11,066 bases of DNA. Origin: Pseudomonadota bacterium (GTDB taxonomy: Bacteria > Pseudomonadota > Alphaproteobacteria > Sphingomonadales > Sphingomonadaceae). The translations under genes and the position numbers were made by a program. Under the pieces are notes generated by a model, which was given only the letters and a program-made list of their open reading frames with translations, ran no database searches and was not told the origin of the DNA. This document shows positions 1 to 7,207 of the stretch, in pieces. The stretch covers positions 1 to 11,066 of the forward strand of contig JAEWIL010000104.1 of the NCBI GenBank assembly GCA_023387085.1, in the 5' to 3' direction. Numbering within the stretch: the stretch's first letter is position 1; every line of letters begins with the position of its first letter.

Positions 1-50
1 TCCGTCAGCGCTGCGCGCTGCCACCTCCCATCGCTGCGCGACAGCGAGGA
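1..50. repeat. Palindromic repeat fragment, possibly the terminator of an upstream gene
   Basis: Two small perfect inverted repeats sit in tandem here. CAGCG at 6-10 pairs with CGCTG at 16-20, and TCGCTG at 31-36 pairs with CAGCGA at 42-47 across a 5-nt loop. An AT-rich run with TTTGTT follows at 51-60. The composition resembles intergenic palindromic repeats that I associate with sphingomonads, and the left edge is cut by the window. It could also act as a terminator for a gene to the left. No coding sequence is supported here. Confidence 0.4.
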
Positions 51-68
51 ATAATTTGTTCGCTTGGT

Positions 69-140
69 CATGCCGGACTTGATCCGGCATCCATTTGCGG
101 CGCAATGTCGCGTGGGCCCCGGATCAAGGCCGGGGCGACG
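69..140. repeat. Paired REP-like hairpins in inverted orientation
   Basis: Two hairpins share a core and face each other. The first has TGCCGGA at 71-77 pairing with TCCGGCA at 83-89 around the loop CTTGA. The second has GCCCCGG at 116-122 pairing with CCGGGGC at 130-136 around ATCAAGG. The reverse complement of the second contains CTTGATCCGG, as does the first, so the two units form an inverted pair (a BIME-like arrangement). This motif is very common between genes in alphaproteobacteria. It ends 8 nt before the small ORF at 149. Confidence 0.75.
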
Positions 141-148
141 AGACGCAG

Positions 149-277
149 ATGGCCGAAAAGAAAAGCCCGCCCCCGCCGATCCCGCTCTGCCGGTTCGAGG
201 AACTGGCCGAGCGTGAAAACCGGCTGCGCGAGGAAGCGGCACGCAGGCCGAAGAAGCCCGCGCGTAAACCTGGCTAA
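149..277 (+). CDS. Small basic Pro/Arg/Lys-rich hypothetical protein
   Basis: This 42-codon ORF starts MAEKKSPPPPIPLCRFEELA and ends in an Arg/Lys/Pro-rich tail. A short predicted charged helix lies in the middle (about residues 15-32, rich in E, R and A). It has no signal peptide and no membrane segment, and I recognise no family. It fills the gap between the REP pair and the AraC-type gene, and its TAA (275-277) overlaps the regulator's TAG on the other strand (274-276). An in-frame ATG at 95 would extend it to 60 residues, but that start lies inside the repeat, so 149 is preferred. No strong ribosome-binding site is visible (only GAGACG), which leaves its reality uncertain. Confidence 0.45.
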   Translation: MAEKKSPPPPIPLCRFEELAERENRLREEAARRPKKPARKPG

Positions 278-1173
278 ACTGCCATCGTCGCAAAGCGCTT
301 TGGCGGCATTCCGACCTGCCGCGCAAAGGCCGTGCTGAACGCGCTCGCCGACCCATAGCCGACGCGTTCGGCGATTTCGTCGATCTTGCCCGCGCGGCGG
401 CGCAGCATGTCCTTGGCAAGGTTCATCCGCCACCCCTGCACATATTCCATCGGCGGCACCCCGACGATCCGCGCGAAGCGGTCGAAGAAGGCCGAGCGCG
501 AGAGCGCCGCTTCCTTTGCAAGCGCCGCGACGGTCCAGGGCCGCGCCGGTTCGTCGTGGATACAGCGGATAGCGCGCGCGAGGCGCACATCGGCTAGCCC
601 GCGCAGCAGCCCGGGCGGCGCCTCGTCGCCGCCGACCGCGCGCAATGCCTCGATCAGCAGTATCTCGACCAGCCGCCCGACCACCAGGTCGCGCCCGGGC
701 CGCTCATCGCCGGTTTCGTCGCGCACCATCTGGACGAGCGCCGCGAGCCGGGCGGCGCCCCGCAAATGAATCATCGCCGGGAGCTGCGCCACGAGCAGCC
801 CGGCGTCGGGCGAGGCGAACATGAAATAGCCGCCGAGCATTCGCACGTCGGGCGGGCCGTCGGGGGTTCCGTGCCGAACCTCGTCCGTCACGCCGATGCT
901 TGCATGCGGATCGGGCGCCACCGGATCGGCCGGCTCGAAACCCGACATGGTGAAGCCGGGCGTTGCGGGCAGCAGCAGGAAATCGCCCGCTTCGAGCGTT
1001 ACCGGCGGCTGCCCGTCGACCTCCAGCCGGCACGAACCGTCGAGGATGGTGCAGAAGCTCGGATGCCCGAACGCCGAATAGCGCACCGCCCAACGTCCCG
1101 CGCCGCTGATCCCCTTCGAAAAGACCGTGCTGGGGCGCAGCAGCGCGATGACGTCGGACAGCGGGTCGAGCAT
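274..1173 (-). CDS. AraC-family transcriptional regulator with cupin-like sensor domain
   Basis: A 299-residue DNA-binding regulator. The N-terminal part (about residues 8-180) has the look of the AraC-associated cupin domain, including FCTILDGSCRLEVDG near 40-54 and LEAGDFLLLPATPGF near 60-74. The C-terminal AraC/XylS domain carries two helix-turn-helix units: WTVAALAKEAALSRSAFF at about 213-230, and KIDEIAERVGYGSASAFS at about 263-280. The second is the conserved AraC signature and is followed by the usual PPKRF. The length matches complete members. The gene is divergent from the SDR at 1271 with about 97 bp between the starts, so the SDR is its likely target, and a 40-bp palindrome sits in that gap. 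In this subfamily the N-domain usually binds a small organic effector, but the ligand cannot be read from sequence. Confidence 0.9.
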   Translation of the reverse strand: MLDPLSDVIALLRPSTVFSKGISGAGRWAVRYSAFGHPSFCTILDGSCRLEVDGQPPVTLEAGDFLLLPATPGFTMSGFEPADPVAPDPHASIGVTDEVRHGTPDGPPDVRMLGGYFMFASPDAGLLVAQLPAMIHLRGAARLAALVQMVRDETGDERPGRDLVVGRLVEILLIEALRAVGGDEAPPGLLRGLADVRLARAIRCIHDEPARPWTVAALAKEAALSRSAFFDRFARIVGVPPMEYVQGWRMNLAKDMLRRRAGKIDEIAERVGYGSASAFSTAFARQVGMPPKRFATMAV

Positions 1174-1179
1174 ATCGGG

Positions 1180-1219
1180 ACTATCTGTAATGAAATATGG
1201 ATTTCAGATTATAGATAGT
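1180..1219. promoter_or_regulatory. 40-bp imperfect palindrome, candidate operator between regulator and SDR
   Basis: ACTATCTGTAAT at 1180-1191 and ATTATAGATAGT at 1208-1219 are reverse complements at 11 of 12 positions, with a 16-bp spacer. Inside the spacer GAAAT (1192-1196) and ATTTC (1201-1205) form a second, offset inverted repeat. The block is strongly AT-rich in an otherwise GC-rich window. It starts 7 bp upstream of the regulator's start codon and ends 51 bp before the SDR start, so it could control both divergent promoters. Its role is inferred from position and symmetry. Confidence 0.6.
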
Positions 1220-1270
1220 ACGGACATCGCTGGCTAGATGCTTTTCATCGCAAGCATGAAAGGACGAACG

Positions 1271-2011
1271 ATGAAGACCATCCTGATCACCGGCTGCTCG
1301 TCGGGCTACGGCCTGGAAACCGCGCGCCACTTCCACGCCAACGGCTGGAATGTCGTCGCGACGATGCGCACGCCACGCCCGGACCTTTTCGAAACCTCGG
1401 ACGGGATGCGCGTCCTTGCGCTCGACGTCACCGACGAAGACAGCATCGCCCTCGCGGTCGAACGCGCCGGTCCGATCGACGTGCTCGTCAACAACGCCGG
1501 CATCGGCCTGTTCGGCTCGCTCGAACATTCGCCGATGCAGAAAATACGCGATGTCTACGCAACCAACACGCTGGGCACGATCGCAATGACGCAGGCCGTG
1601 ATCCCGCAGATGCGCGAGCGGGGATCGGGCGCGATCGTCAACATCACCTCTTCGGTAACGCTTGCGCCATTCCCGCTCGCCGCCGCCTATACCGGCAGCA
1701 AGAGCGCGATCCAGGGCTTTACCGGCAGCCTCGCGCACGAACTCGCGCCCCTTGGCATAAGGGTGAAGCTTGTCGAGCCGGGCTATGGGCCGACGACCGC
1801 CTTTGCGCAGAACACCGATATCAGGTTGGAGGATGTGCTGCCCGAACCCTATGGCAGCTACGCCGCGCCGATCCTCGCCGCGATGGCCGAACCCGCGATG
1901 GTCACGACCGAGGCGGACGTCGCCGAAGCGGTGTGGACAGCGGTGCACGACACAAGCGGCCGGTCCCATTTTCCCGCAGGAGCCGACGCGTTGGCGCTGG
2001 TTGCGGCTTGA
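1271..2011 (+). CDS. Short-chain dehydrogenase/reductase (SDR), classical type
   Basis: A 246-residue NAD(P)-dependent oxidoreductase with a single Rossmann fold. The cofactor motif TGCSSGYG lies at residues 7-14, the NNAG motif at 74-77, the structural Asn at 99, the catalytic Ser at 127, and YTGSK at 140-144 with Tyr140 and Lys144. PG follows at 170-171. A basic residue (Arg33) after the second strand hints at NADP(H) preference. The ATG at 1271 is chosen because AAAGGA lies at 1259-1264 with proper spacing and the product begins MKTILITG as is typical; in-frame ATGs at 1238 and 1256 are weaker. The substrate is unknown. Control by the divergent AraC-type regulator is likely. Confidence 0.92.
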   Translation: MKTILITGCSSGYGLETARHFHANGWNVVATMRTPRPDLFETSDGMRVLALDVTDEDSIALAVERAGPIDVLVNNAGIGLFGSLEHSPMQKIRDVYATNTLGTIAMTQAVIPQMRERGSGAIVNITSSVTLAPFPLAAAYTGSKSAIQGFTGSLAHELAPLGIRVKLVEPGYGPTTAFAQNTDIRLEDVLPEPYGSYAAPILAAMAEPAMVTTEADVAEAVWTAVHDTSGRSHFPAGADALALVAA

Positions 2012-2018
2012 CCCGAAC

Positions 2019-2044
2019 CGTCATCCGCCTTTGCGGGAATGACG
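2019..2044. terminator. Hairpin between convergent SDR and glpD, REP-like
   Basis: CGTCATCCGC at 2019-2028 pairs with GCGG (2033-2036) and ATGACG (2039-2044) around a CTTT loop, with a 2-nt GA bulge. The ends CGTCAT...ATGACG match a widespread alphaproteobacterial intergenic palindrome. The hairpin occupies most of the 41-bp gap between two convergent genes, a natural place for bidirectional termination. No U-tract follows, so terminator function is inferred from position. Confidence 0.55.
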
Positions 2045-2052
2045 CAGAGTGA

Positions 2053-3570
2053 TCAGGCCGGTGGCGCAAGCGGCTGCCGGGTATCCAGCACCGCGGCCAG
2101 CTTCGCCACATCCTCGTCGCCGAACAGCAGCCCCAGCTTGCTGCGGCGCCAGAGGATATCGTCGGTCTCGCGCGCCCATTCGCGGGCAATCATCCATTCG
2201 ACCTCGGCGACGCTCAGCCCGTGCGCGATCTCGCCGCCCAGCGCGTCCCAGCCGTCGGCGTCACCCAGCCATTCGCGGGCGTCGGTGCCATAGGCCTTGA
2301 CGATCCGGTCGACCGTCGCGGCGGTCAGGAAGGGGTGGGCGAGCTTATATTCTGCCTTGAGCGCCGCGGCGCCATTCGTCGGAAAATCGCCGCCCGGCAA
2401 CGGGGCGGTCCCGGTCCAGCGCTTGCCCGACAGCGCGGGAATATGCGCCGCAAGATCATCGACGGCATGCTCGGCGACATGGCGATAGCTGGTGATCTTG
2501 CCGCCATAGACGGTGAGCAGCGGCGCGCCCTCCTCCAGATCGATATCGATCCGGTACCCGCGCGTCGCGGATTCGGGGCGGCCCGATCCATCCTCGATCA
2601 GCGGCCGCACCCCCGAATAGGTCCAGATGACATCGGCGGACGTGACGGGCTCGCGGAAATATTCGCTCGCGCCTTCGCACAGATAGGCGATTTCGTCGGC
2701 GCTCGCATGGACATCGGACAGCGGGCCGTCATGATCCTGATCGGTCGTTCCGATCAGCGTGAAGTCGCGCTCATAGGGAATGGCGAAGAAAATCCGCCCG
2801 TCGGGAAGCTGGAAGAAATAGGCGTAATCATGCTCGAACTTCTTGCGCACGACGATATGCGATCCGCGCACGAGGCGCATCCGGTGATCGGGCGGCGCCG
2901 ACGCGCGCGCGAGCAGGTCGAGCACCGCCGGCCCCGCCGCATTGACGAGGCTCCGTCCCGAAAAGCGATAGTTGTGACCGCGATCGTCGCTGGCCTCGAC
3001 GACCCACAGGCCGTCCTCGACGCGCATGATCTCCGCCCGCGTGCGCGTCCGGATCCGCGCGCCCTTGTCGGCGGCATCGCGCGCGTTGAGCAACACCAGC
3101 CGCGCGTCGTCGACCCAGCCGTCCGAATATTCGAAGGCTTTCGTATAGTGCGGCTGGAGCGGAGCCCCGGCCTCATGGCGCCCCAGATCGATAGAGCGCG
3201 TCGCCGGCAGCTTTTTCCGCCCGCCGATATGATCGTAGAGAAATAGACCCAGCCGCAGCAGCCAGCGCGGACGCAAGCCGCTTCGATAGGGAAGGACGAA
3301 GCGCAGCGGCCAGACGATATGGGGGGCGATCCCCCACAATATCTCGCGTTCCTTCAGCGCCTCGCGCACCAGGCCGAATTCATAATGTTCGAGGTAGCGC
3401 AGCCCGCCGTGGATCAGCTTGGTCGATTTCGACGAAGTGCCTTCGGCAAGGTCGCCGGCTTCGAGCAGCAGGACGCGCGCACCGCGACCCGCGGCATCGC
3501 GCGCGATGCCGGCACCATTGACACCGCCGCCGACGACGATGACATCATAGGGGAGGGCGCTGTCGGGCAT
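2053..3570 (-). CDS. glpD: Aerobic glycerol-3-phosphate dehydrogenase
   Basis: A 505-residue FAD enzyme that oxidises sn-glycerol-3-phosphate to dihydroxyacetone phosphate and passes electrons to quinone at the cytoplasmic membrane. The N-terminus carries the dinucleotide-binding GGGVNGAG at residues 14-21, followed by the GlpD signature STKLIHGGLRYLE at 49-61. NAAGP lies at 210-214, YSGVRPL at 318-324 and GGKITSYR at 356-363; a GlpD C-terminal domain follows to about 500. The length fits the family (about 500). The ATG at 3568-3570 has AGGGAG just upstream on this strand. It lies alone, convergent with the SDR and divergent from zwf; no glpK, glpF or glpR is in the window. Its product, DHAP, joins the same triose pool that the Entner-Doudoroff genes feed. 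Confidence 0.96.
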   Translation of the reverse strand: MPDSALPYDVIVVGGGVNGAGIARDAAGRGARVLLLEAGDLAEGTSSKSTKLIHGGLRYLEHYEFGLVREALKEREILWGIAPHIVWPLRFVLPYRSGLRPRWLLRLGLFLYDHIGGRKKLPATRSIDLGRHEAGAPLQPHYTKAFEYSDGWVDDARLVLLNARDAADKGARIRTRTRAEIMRVEDGLWVVEASDDRGHNYRFSGRSLVNAAGPAVLDLLARASAPPDHRMRLVRGSHIVVRKKFEHDYAYFFQLPDGRIFFAIPYERDFTLIGTTDQDHDGPLSDVHASADEIAYLCEGASEYFREPVTSADVIWTYSGVRPLIEDGSGRPESATRGYRIDIDLEEGAPLLTVYGGKITSYRHVAEHAVDDLAAHIPALSGKRWTGTAPLPGGDFPTNGAAALKAEYKLAHPFLTAATVDRIVKAYGTDAREWLGDADGWDALGGEIAHGLSVAEVEWMIAREWARETDDILWRRSKLGLLFGDEDVAKLAAVLDTRQPLAPPA

Positions 3571-3694
3571 GTCCGCTCCCTATGGCAATTGCGGGGATTT
3601 TGCCAAGCCAAGACATCGTATGCGGCCTACGTATGCGCGTTGCATTCGAGAACCGGATTCTCCAATTCGTCAAACCTATGCCAAGGGGACAATA
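3571..3694. promoter_or_regulatory. Divergent glpD-zwf promoter region with repeats
   Basis: This 124-bp gap must hold promoters for both genes. An 8-bp direct repeat CGTATGCG occurs at 3617-3624 and 3630-3637 (13-bp period, slightly more than one helical turn). A short inverted repeat GAGAA-CCGGA-TTCTC lies at 3648-3662. Both look like possible regulator sites. No clear -35/-10 pair can be assigned, and no HexR-type TTGT-N7/8-ACAA site was seen. Confidence 0.45.
3683..3689 (+). promoter_or_regulatory. Shine-Dalgarno AAGGGGA fixing the zwf GTG start
   Basis: AAGGGGA lies 5 nt before the GTG at 3695. Upstream in-frame ATGs (3569, 3620) have no such site and would add residues with no counterpart in the family. 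Confidence 0.75.
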
Positions 3695-5158
3695 GTGAGC
3701 GTGAAAGTCGAAACCCTGATCCTGTTCGGCGCGACGGGCGACCTGGCGCAGCGCATGCTCTTTCCCTCGCTCTATAATCTCCACGTCGACGGGCTGATCG
3801 CGAGCGAGCTGACGATTATCGCGTCGGGCCGCTCGCAGATGGATCGCGCCGGCTGTCACGCGCTGGTGCGCGACGCGCTGGCCGATCATCTGTCCGCGGA
3901 CCGCCTCGACGACGGCCAGATCGAAAGCTTTCTCGAGCGGATCGACTATTGCCCGGTCGATGCCGGCGCAGGCACCGGATATGACGCGCTGGCGGCGATG
4001 CTCGGCGACCGGCTCGGCCGACCGATCGGCGCCTATCTTTCGACCCCGCCCTCGATGTTCGGACCGATCGCGCAGGGGCTGAAGGCCGCCGGGATCGCCT
4101 GCGCCGAATGCCGCATCGCGATGGAAAAGCCGATCGGCCACGATCTCGCCTCGTCGCGCGAGGTGAACGAACAGGTCGGCGATGCTTTCGCCGAAGAGCA
4201 TATTTTCCGCATCGACCATTATCTCGGCAAGGAAACGGTCCAGAACCTCCTCGCGCTGCGCTTCGCCAATATGCTGTTCGAACCGCTGTGGAACGCGCAG
4301 GCGATCGACCATGTCCAGATCACGGTGGCCGAGACCGTCGGGCTCGAGGGGCGCGTATCCTATTATGACGGCGTCGGCGCGCTGAAGGATATGGTGCAAA
4401 ACCATATGCTCCAGCTGCTCGCGATCATCGCGATGGAACCGCCGGCGAGCGTGTCGGCGACCGCGGTGCGCGACGAGAAGGTCAAGCTGCTCCGCTCGCT
4501 CCGCAAGATGAGCGCGGCCGATGCCAAGGCGCACAGCGTCAAGGGCCAATATAGCAGCGGCGCGGTGGGCGGCGAGGCGGTCGCGGGCTATGCCGACGAA
4601 CTCGGCAAGGCGTCGAACACCGAAACTTTCGTCGCGATCAAGGCGTTCATCGACAATTGGCGCTGGAAGGGCGTGCCCTTTTACCTGCGCACCGGCAAGC
4701 GGATGCCCGAGCGCAAGTCGGAGGTGCTGATCCAGTTCAAGCCGGTGCCCCACAATATCTTCGCGCGCGTCGGCGCGGGAAAGCTCGATGCCAATATGAT
4801 GATCATCAATCTCCAGCCCGAGGAGAATATCCGGGTCAAGGTGATGGCAAAGCAGCCGGGGCTCGACCGCGACGGCGTGAAGCTGAAAGAGGTGACGATG
4901 GACGTCTCGCTCTCGCACAGCTTTGCGGGCGAACGGCGGCGCATCGCCTATGAACGCCTGCTGCTCGATTTCATCGAGGGCGAACAGACGCTGTTCGTGC
5001 GCCGCGACGAGGTCGAGGCGCAATGGCAATGGATCGACTCGATCCTCGGGGCTTGGGCGGAGGTCGATATGGCGCCGCAAAATTACACCGCCGGAAGCTG
5101 GGGCCCATCGAGCGCGATCGCGCTGATCGAGCGCGATGGAGCGAGCTGGCATGATTGA
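3695..5158 (+). CDS. zwf: Glucose-6-phosphate 1-dehydrogenase
   Basis: Oxidises glucose-6-phosphate to 6-phosphogluconolactone with NAD(P)+, the entry step of the Entner-Doudoroff and oxidative pentose phosphate routes; cytosolic. The GTG start gives 487 residues, the usual length. The nucleotide-binding GATGDLA is at residues 12-18, EKPIG at 144-148, and the active-site signature RIDHYLGKE at 172-180 (Asp174, His175, Lys179). The general-base His is at about 237 in QNHMLQ. The C-terminus has the family ending YTAGSWGP...W. It is divergent from glpD and points toward edd and eda, from which it is separated by a 182-bp repeat rather than by pgl. Readthrough past that element would make zwf-edd-eda one operon. 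Cofactor preference cannot be judged safely. Confidence 0.96.
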   Translation: MSVKVETLILFGATGDLAQRMLFPSLYNLHVDGLIASELTIIASGRSQMDRAGCHALVRDALADHLSADRLDDGQIESFLERIDYCPVDAGAGTGYDALAAMLGDRLGRPIGAYLSTPPSMFGPIAQGLKAAGIACAECRIAMEKPIGHDLASSREVNEQVGDAFAEEHIFRIDHYLGKETVQNLLALRFANMLFEPLWNAQAIDHVQITVAETVGLEGRVSYYDGVGALKDMVQNHMLQLLAIIAMEPPASVSATAVRDEKVKLLRSLRKMSAADAKAHSVKGQYSSGAVGGEAVAGYADELGKASNTETFVAIKAFIDNWRWKGVPFYLRTGKRMPERKSEVLIQFKPVPHNIFARVGAGKLDANMMIINLQPEENIRVKVMAKQPGLDRDGVKLKEVTMDVSLSHSFAGERRRIAYERLLLDFIEGEQTLFVRRDEVEAQWQWIDSILGAWAEVDMAPQNYTAGSWGPSSAIALIERDGASWHD

Positions 5159-5169
5159 TCGTGCCTCTT

Positions 5170-5351
5170 CCCTTCTCCCCTTGTGGGAGAAGGATATGAA
5201 GCCTTGGCGCGTAGCGCCTAGGCGCAGTTGGATGAGGGGTATGCGAGCCTTCGGCTCGCGCGGTCGCCGCACGACCGCAACCGCTCACCCAGCTTCGACT
5301 AGCCAACAAGTTGGCAAGTCTGCACAACCCTCTCCCACAAGGGGAGAGGGG
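5170..5351. repeat. MITE-like palindromic element with terminal inverted repeats
   Basis: The ends at 5170-5193 and 5328-5351 are inverted copies matching at about 22 of 24 positions. Each end is also a hairpin by itself: CCTTCTCCC/GGGAGAAGG and CCCTCTCCC/GGGAGAGGG, 9-bp stems with 5-nt loops. Inside lie further perfect hairpins: GGCGC-GTA-GCGCC (5206-5218), which competes with GCGCC-TA-GGCGC (5214-5225); GCGAGCC-TTC-GGCTCGC (5243-5259); GCGGTCG/CGACCGC (5260-5278); and GCCAAC-AA-GTTGGC (5302-5315). There is no coding potential. The design fits a non-autonomous mobile repeat. It covers nearly all of the 207-bp zwf-edd gap, so in an operon transcript it would be a long structured spacer. Confidence 0.75.
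5341..5351 (+). promoter_or_regulatory. Purine-rich repeat end that may serve edd translation
   Basis: GGGGAGAGGGG is the right end of the palindromic element and lies 14 nt before the edd ATG, which is far for a Shine-Dalgarno. The closer TTGGAA (5353-5358) is weaker. If the terminal hairpin forms, the purine stretch would be sequestered. Confidence 0.35.
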
Positions 5352-5365
5352 ATTGGAACTGCACC

Positions 5366-7207
5366 ATGACCGCTCTCCACCCAACCATCGCCGCGGTCAC
5401 CGACCGCATCGTCGCCCGCAGCGCCCCGCGCCGCGCTGCCTATCTGGACCTGATGGATCGCCAGCGCGACGCCGGGACGAACCGCGGCAATCTCTCGTGC
5501 GGAAACCTTGCGCATGGTTTCGCCGCATCGGGCGAGGACAAGCCCGCGATCCGCTCGGGCGCCGAGATGAACATCGGTATTGTCACCGCGTACAACGACA
5601 TGCTCTCGGCGCATCAGCCCTATGGCCGCTACCCCGAACAGATCAAACTATTCGCGCGCGAGGCCGGCGCGACCGCGCAGGTCGCGGGCGGCGTCCCCGC
5701 GATGTGCGACGGCGTGACGCAGGGGCAGGCGGGCATGGACCTGTCGCTGTTCAGCCGCGACACGATCGCGCAGGGCACCGCGATCGCGCTCAGCCATGCG
5801 ATGTTCGAGGGCGTCGCTCTGCTCGGCATCTGCGACAAGATCGTCCCCGGACTCTTGATCGGCGCGCTACGCTTCGGTCATCTGCCGACGATCCTGATCC
5901 CCGCCGGACCGATGCCCTCGGGGCTCGCGAACAAGGAAAAGCAGCGCGTTCGCCAGCTTTATGCCGAGGGCAAGGCGACCCGCGACGAACTGCTCGAGGC
6001 CGAAGCGGCGAGCTATCACGGCGCCGGCACCTGCACCTTTTACGGCACCGCGAACAGCAACCAGATGATGATGGAGCTGATGGGGCTGCACATTCCCGGC
6101 AGCGCTTTCATCAACCCCGGCACGAAATTGCGGCAGGAGCTGACGCGCGCCGCGACGCACCGGCTGACCCGGATCGGCTGGGACGGCGACGACTATCGTC
6201 CGCTCGCACGCTGCATCGATGAAAAGGCGATCGTCAACGCGATCATCGGCCTGCTCGCGACCGGGGGCTCGACCAACCATGCGATCCATCTGCCCGCGAT
6301 CGCGCGCGCAGCGGGGATCGTCATCGACTGGCAGGATTTCGACGAGCTCAGCCACGCGGTGCCGCTGCTCGCGCGTGTCTATCCGAACGGCGCGGGGGAC
6401 GTGAATCATTTCCACGCCGCGGGCGGGATCGGTTTCGTCGTCAAGGAACTGCTCGGCGCGGGACTTCTCCACGGCGATGTGCTGACCGTCGGCGGGACGG
6501 TGGCCGACTATGCGGCGGAACCGGTGCTGGTCGGGGATGAACTTCACTGGCAGGCCGCCCCGGCCGAGACCCGCGACGACACGATGCTCCGACCGGTCGC
6601 GGCGCCCTTCTCGCCCGACGGCGGGATGCGGCTGCTTGCGGGCAACCTCGGCCGCGCGATCATCAAGACCAGCGCGGTCGCCGAGGATCGCTGGACGATC
6701 GAGGCGCCATGCCGGATCTTCGACGACCAGAATCAGGTGCTCGCCGCGTTCAAGGCCGGCGAACTCGACCGCGACGTTATCGTCGTCGTCCGCTTCCAGG
6801 GACCGCGCGCCAATGGCATGCCCGAATTGCACAAGCTGACCCCGGCGCTCGGCGTCCTGCAGGACAAGGGCTATCGCGTGGCGCTGCTCACCGATGGCCG
6901 CATGTCGGGCGCCAGCGGCAAGGTGCCCGCGGTGATCCACCTCTCACCCGAAGCCTTGCCCGGCCCCGACGGCGTCAGCGGTCCGCTCGCTTGTCTGCAG
7001 GACGGCGACATCGTCCGCGTCTGCGCGCGTAACGGCGAAGCTGTCGCTCTGGTCGATGAGGCCGAATGGTCCGCGCGCAAGCCCGCCGCCGCCCCGCCGC
7101 CCGCGCTTGGCGTCGGCCGCGAGTTGTTCGCGCTGTTCCGTATCCACGCCGACGAAGCCGAAAAGGGCGGGTCGGCCATCCTCGCCGCCATGGAGACCAT
7201 TGTTTGA
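5366..7207 (+). CDS. edd: Phosphogluconate dehydratase
   Basis: Dehydrates 6-phosphogluconate to 2-keto-3-deoxy-6-phosphogluconate (KDPG), the defining first step of the Entner-Doudoroff pathway; cytosolic iron-sulfur enzyme of the IlvD/Edd family. At 613 residues it matches the usual 600-610. Signature 1 is CDKIVPG at 156-162, and signature 2 is GRMSGASGK at 511-519 followed by VPAVIHLSPEA. Candidate cluster cysteines are Cys114 (MCDGVTQGQ), Cys156 and Cys223 (GTCTFYGTANSNQ), as in the family. The ATG start at 5366 gives the normal N-terminus. Its stop overlaps the eda start by 4 nt, so the two are translationally coupled and their products act in sequence. It is intact with no frameshift. 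Confidence 0.96.
   Translation: MTALHPTIAAVTDRIVARSAPRRAAYLDLMDRQRDAGTNRGNLSCGNLAHGFAASGEDKPAIRSGAEMNIGIVTAYNDMLSAHQPYGRYPEQIKLFAREAGATAQVAGGVPAMCDGVTQGQAGMDLSLFSRDTIAQGTAIALSHAMFEGVALLGICDKIVPGLLIGALRFGHLPTILIPAGPMPSGLANKEKQRVRQLYAEGKATRDELLEAEAASYHGAGTCTFYGTANSNQMMMELMGLHIPGSAFINPGTKLRQELTRAATHRLTRIGWDGDDYRPLARCIDEKAIVNAIIGLLATGGSTNHAIHLPAIARAAGIVIDWQDFDELSHAVPLLARVYPNGAGDVNHFHAAGGIGFVVKELLGAGLLHGDVLTVGGTVADYAAEPVLVGDELHWQAAPAETRDDTMLRPVAAPFSPDGGMRLLAGNLGRAIIKTSAVAEDRWTIEAPCRIFDDQNQVLAAFKAGELDRDVIVVVRFQGPRANGMPELHKLTPALGVLQDKGYRVALLTDGRMSGASGKVPAVIHLSPEALPGPDGVSGPLACLQDGDIVRVCARNGEAVALVDEAEWSARKPAAAPPPALGVGRELFALFRIHADEAEKGGSAILAAMETIV
7192..7196 (+). promoter_or_regulatory. Shine-Dalgarno GGAGA supporting the eda TTG start
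   Basis: GGAGA within the last codons of edd lies 7 nt before TTG at 7204. The next in-frame start, ATG at 7228, has no purine-rich site at good spacing. Confidence 0.65.

Noticed and set aside
1181..1969. A 262-codon minus-strand open frame opposite the SDR gene
   Set aside because: It lies antisense to a complete SDR, starts from the wrong side of the regulator gap, and has no recognisable domain.
3569..3694. N-terminal extension of zwf by 42 residues from ATG 3569
   Set aside because: It would overlap the glpD start codon, lacks a ribosome-binding site and family similarity, and covers the divergent promoter region; GTG 3695 has a good AAGGGGA.
3571..3694. HexR operator upstream of zwf
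   Set aside because: No TTGT-N7/8-ACAA pattern is present in the gap.
3545..5272. A 575-codon minus-strand open frame across zwf
   Set aside because: It is a mirror of the codon bias of zwf, shows no family motif, and overlaps the glpD start and the palindromic element.
5867..6940. A 357-codon minus-strand open frame within edd
   Set aside because: It is antisense to a conserved enzyme with intact motifs, and its product has shadow-like composition.
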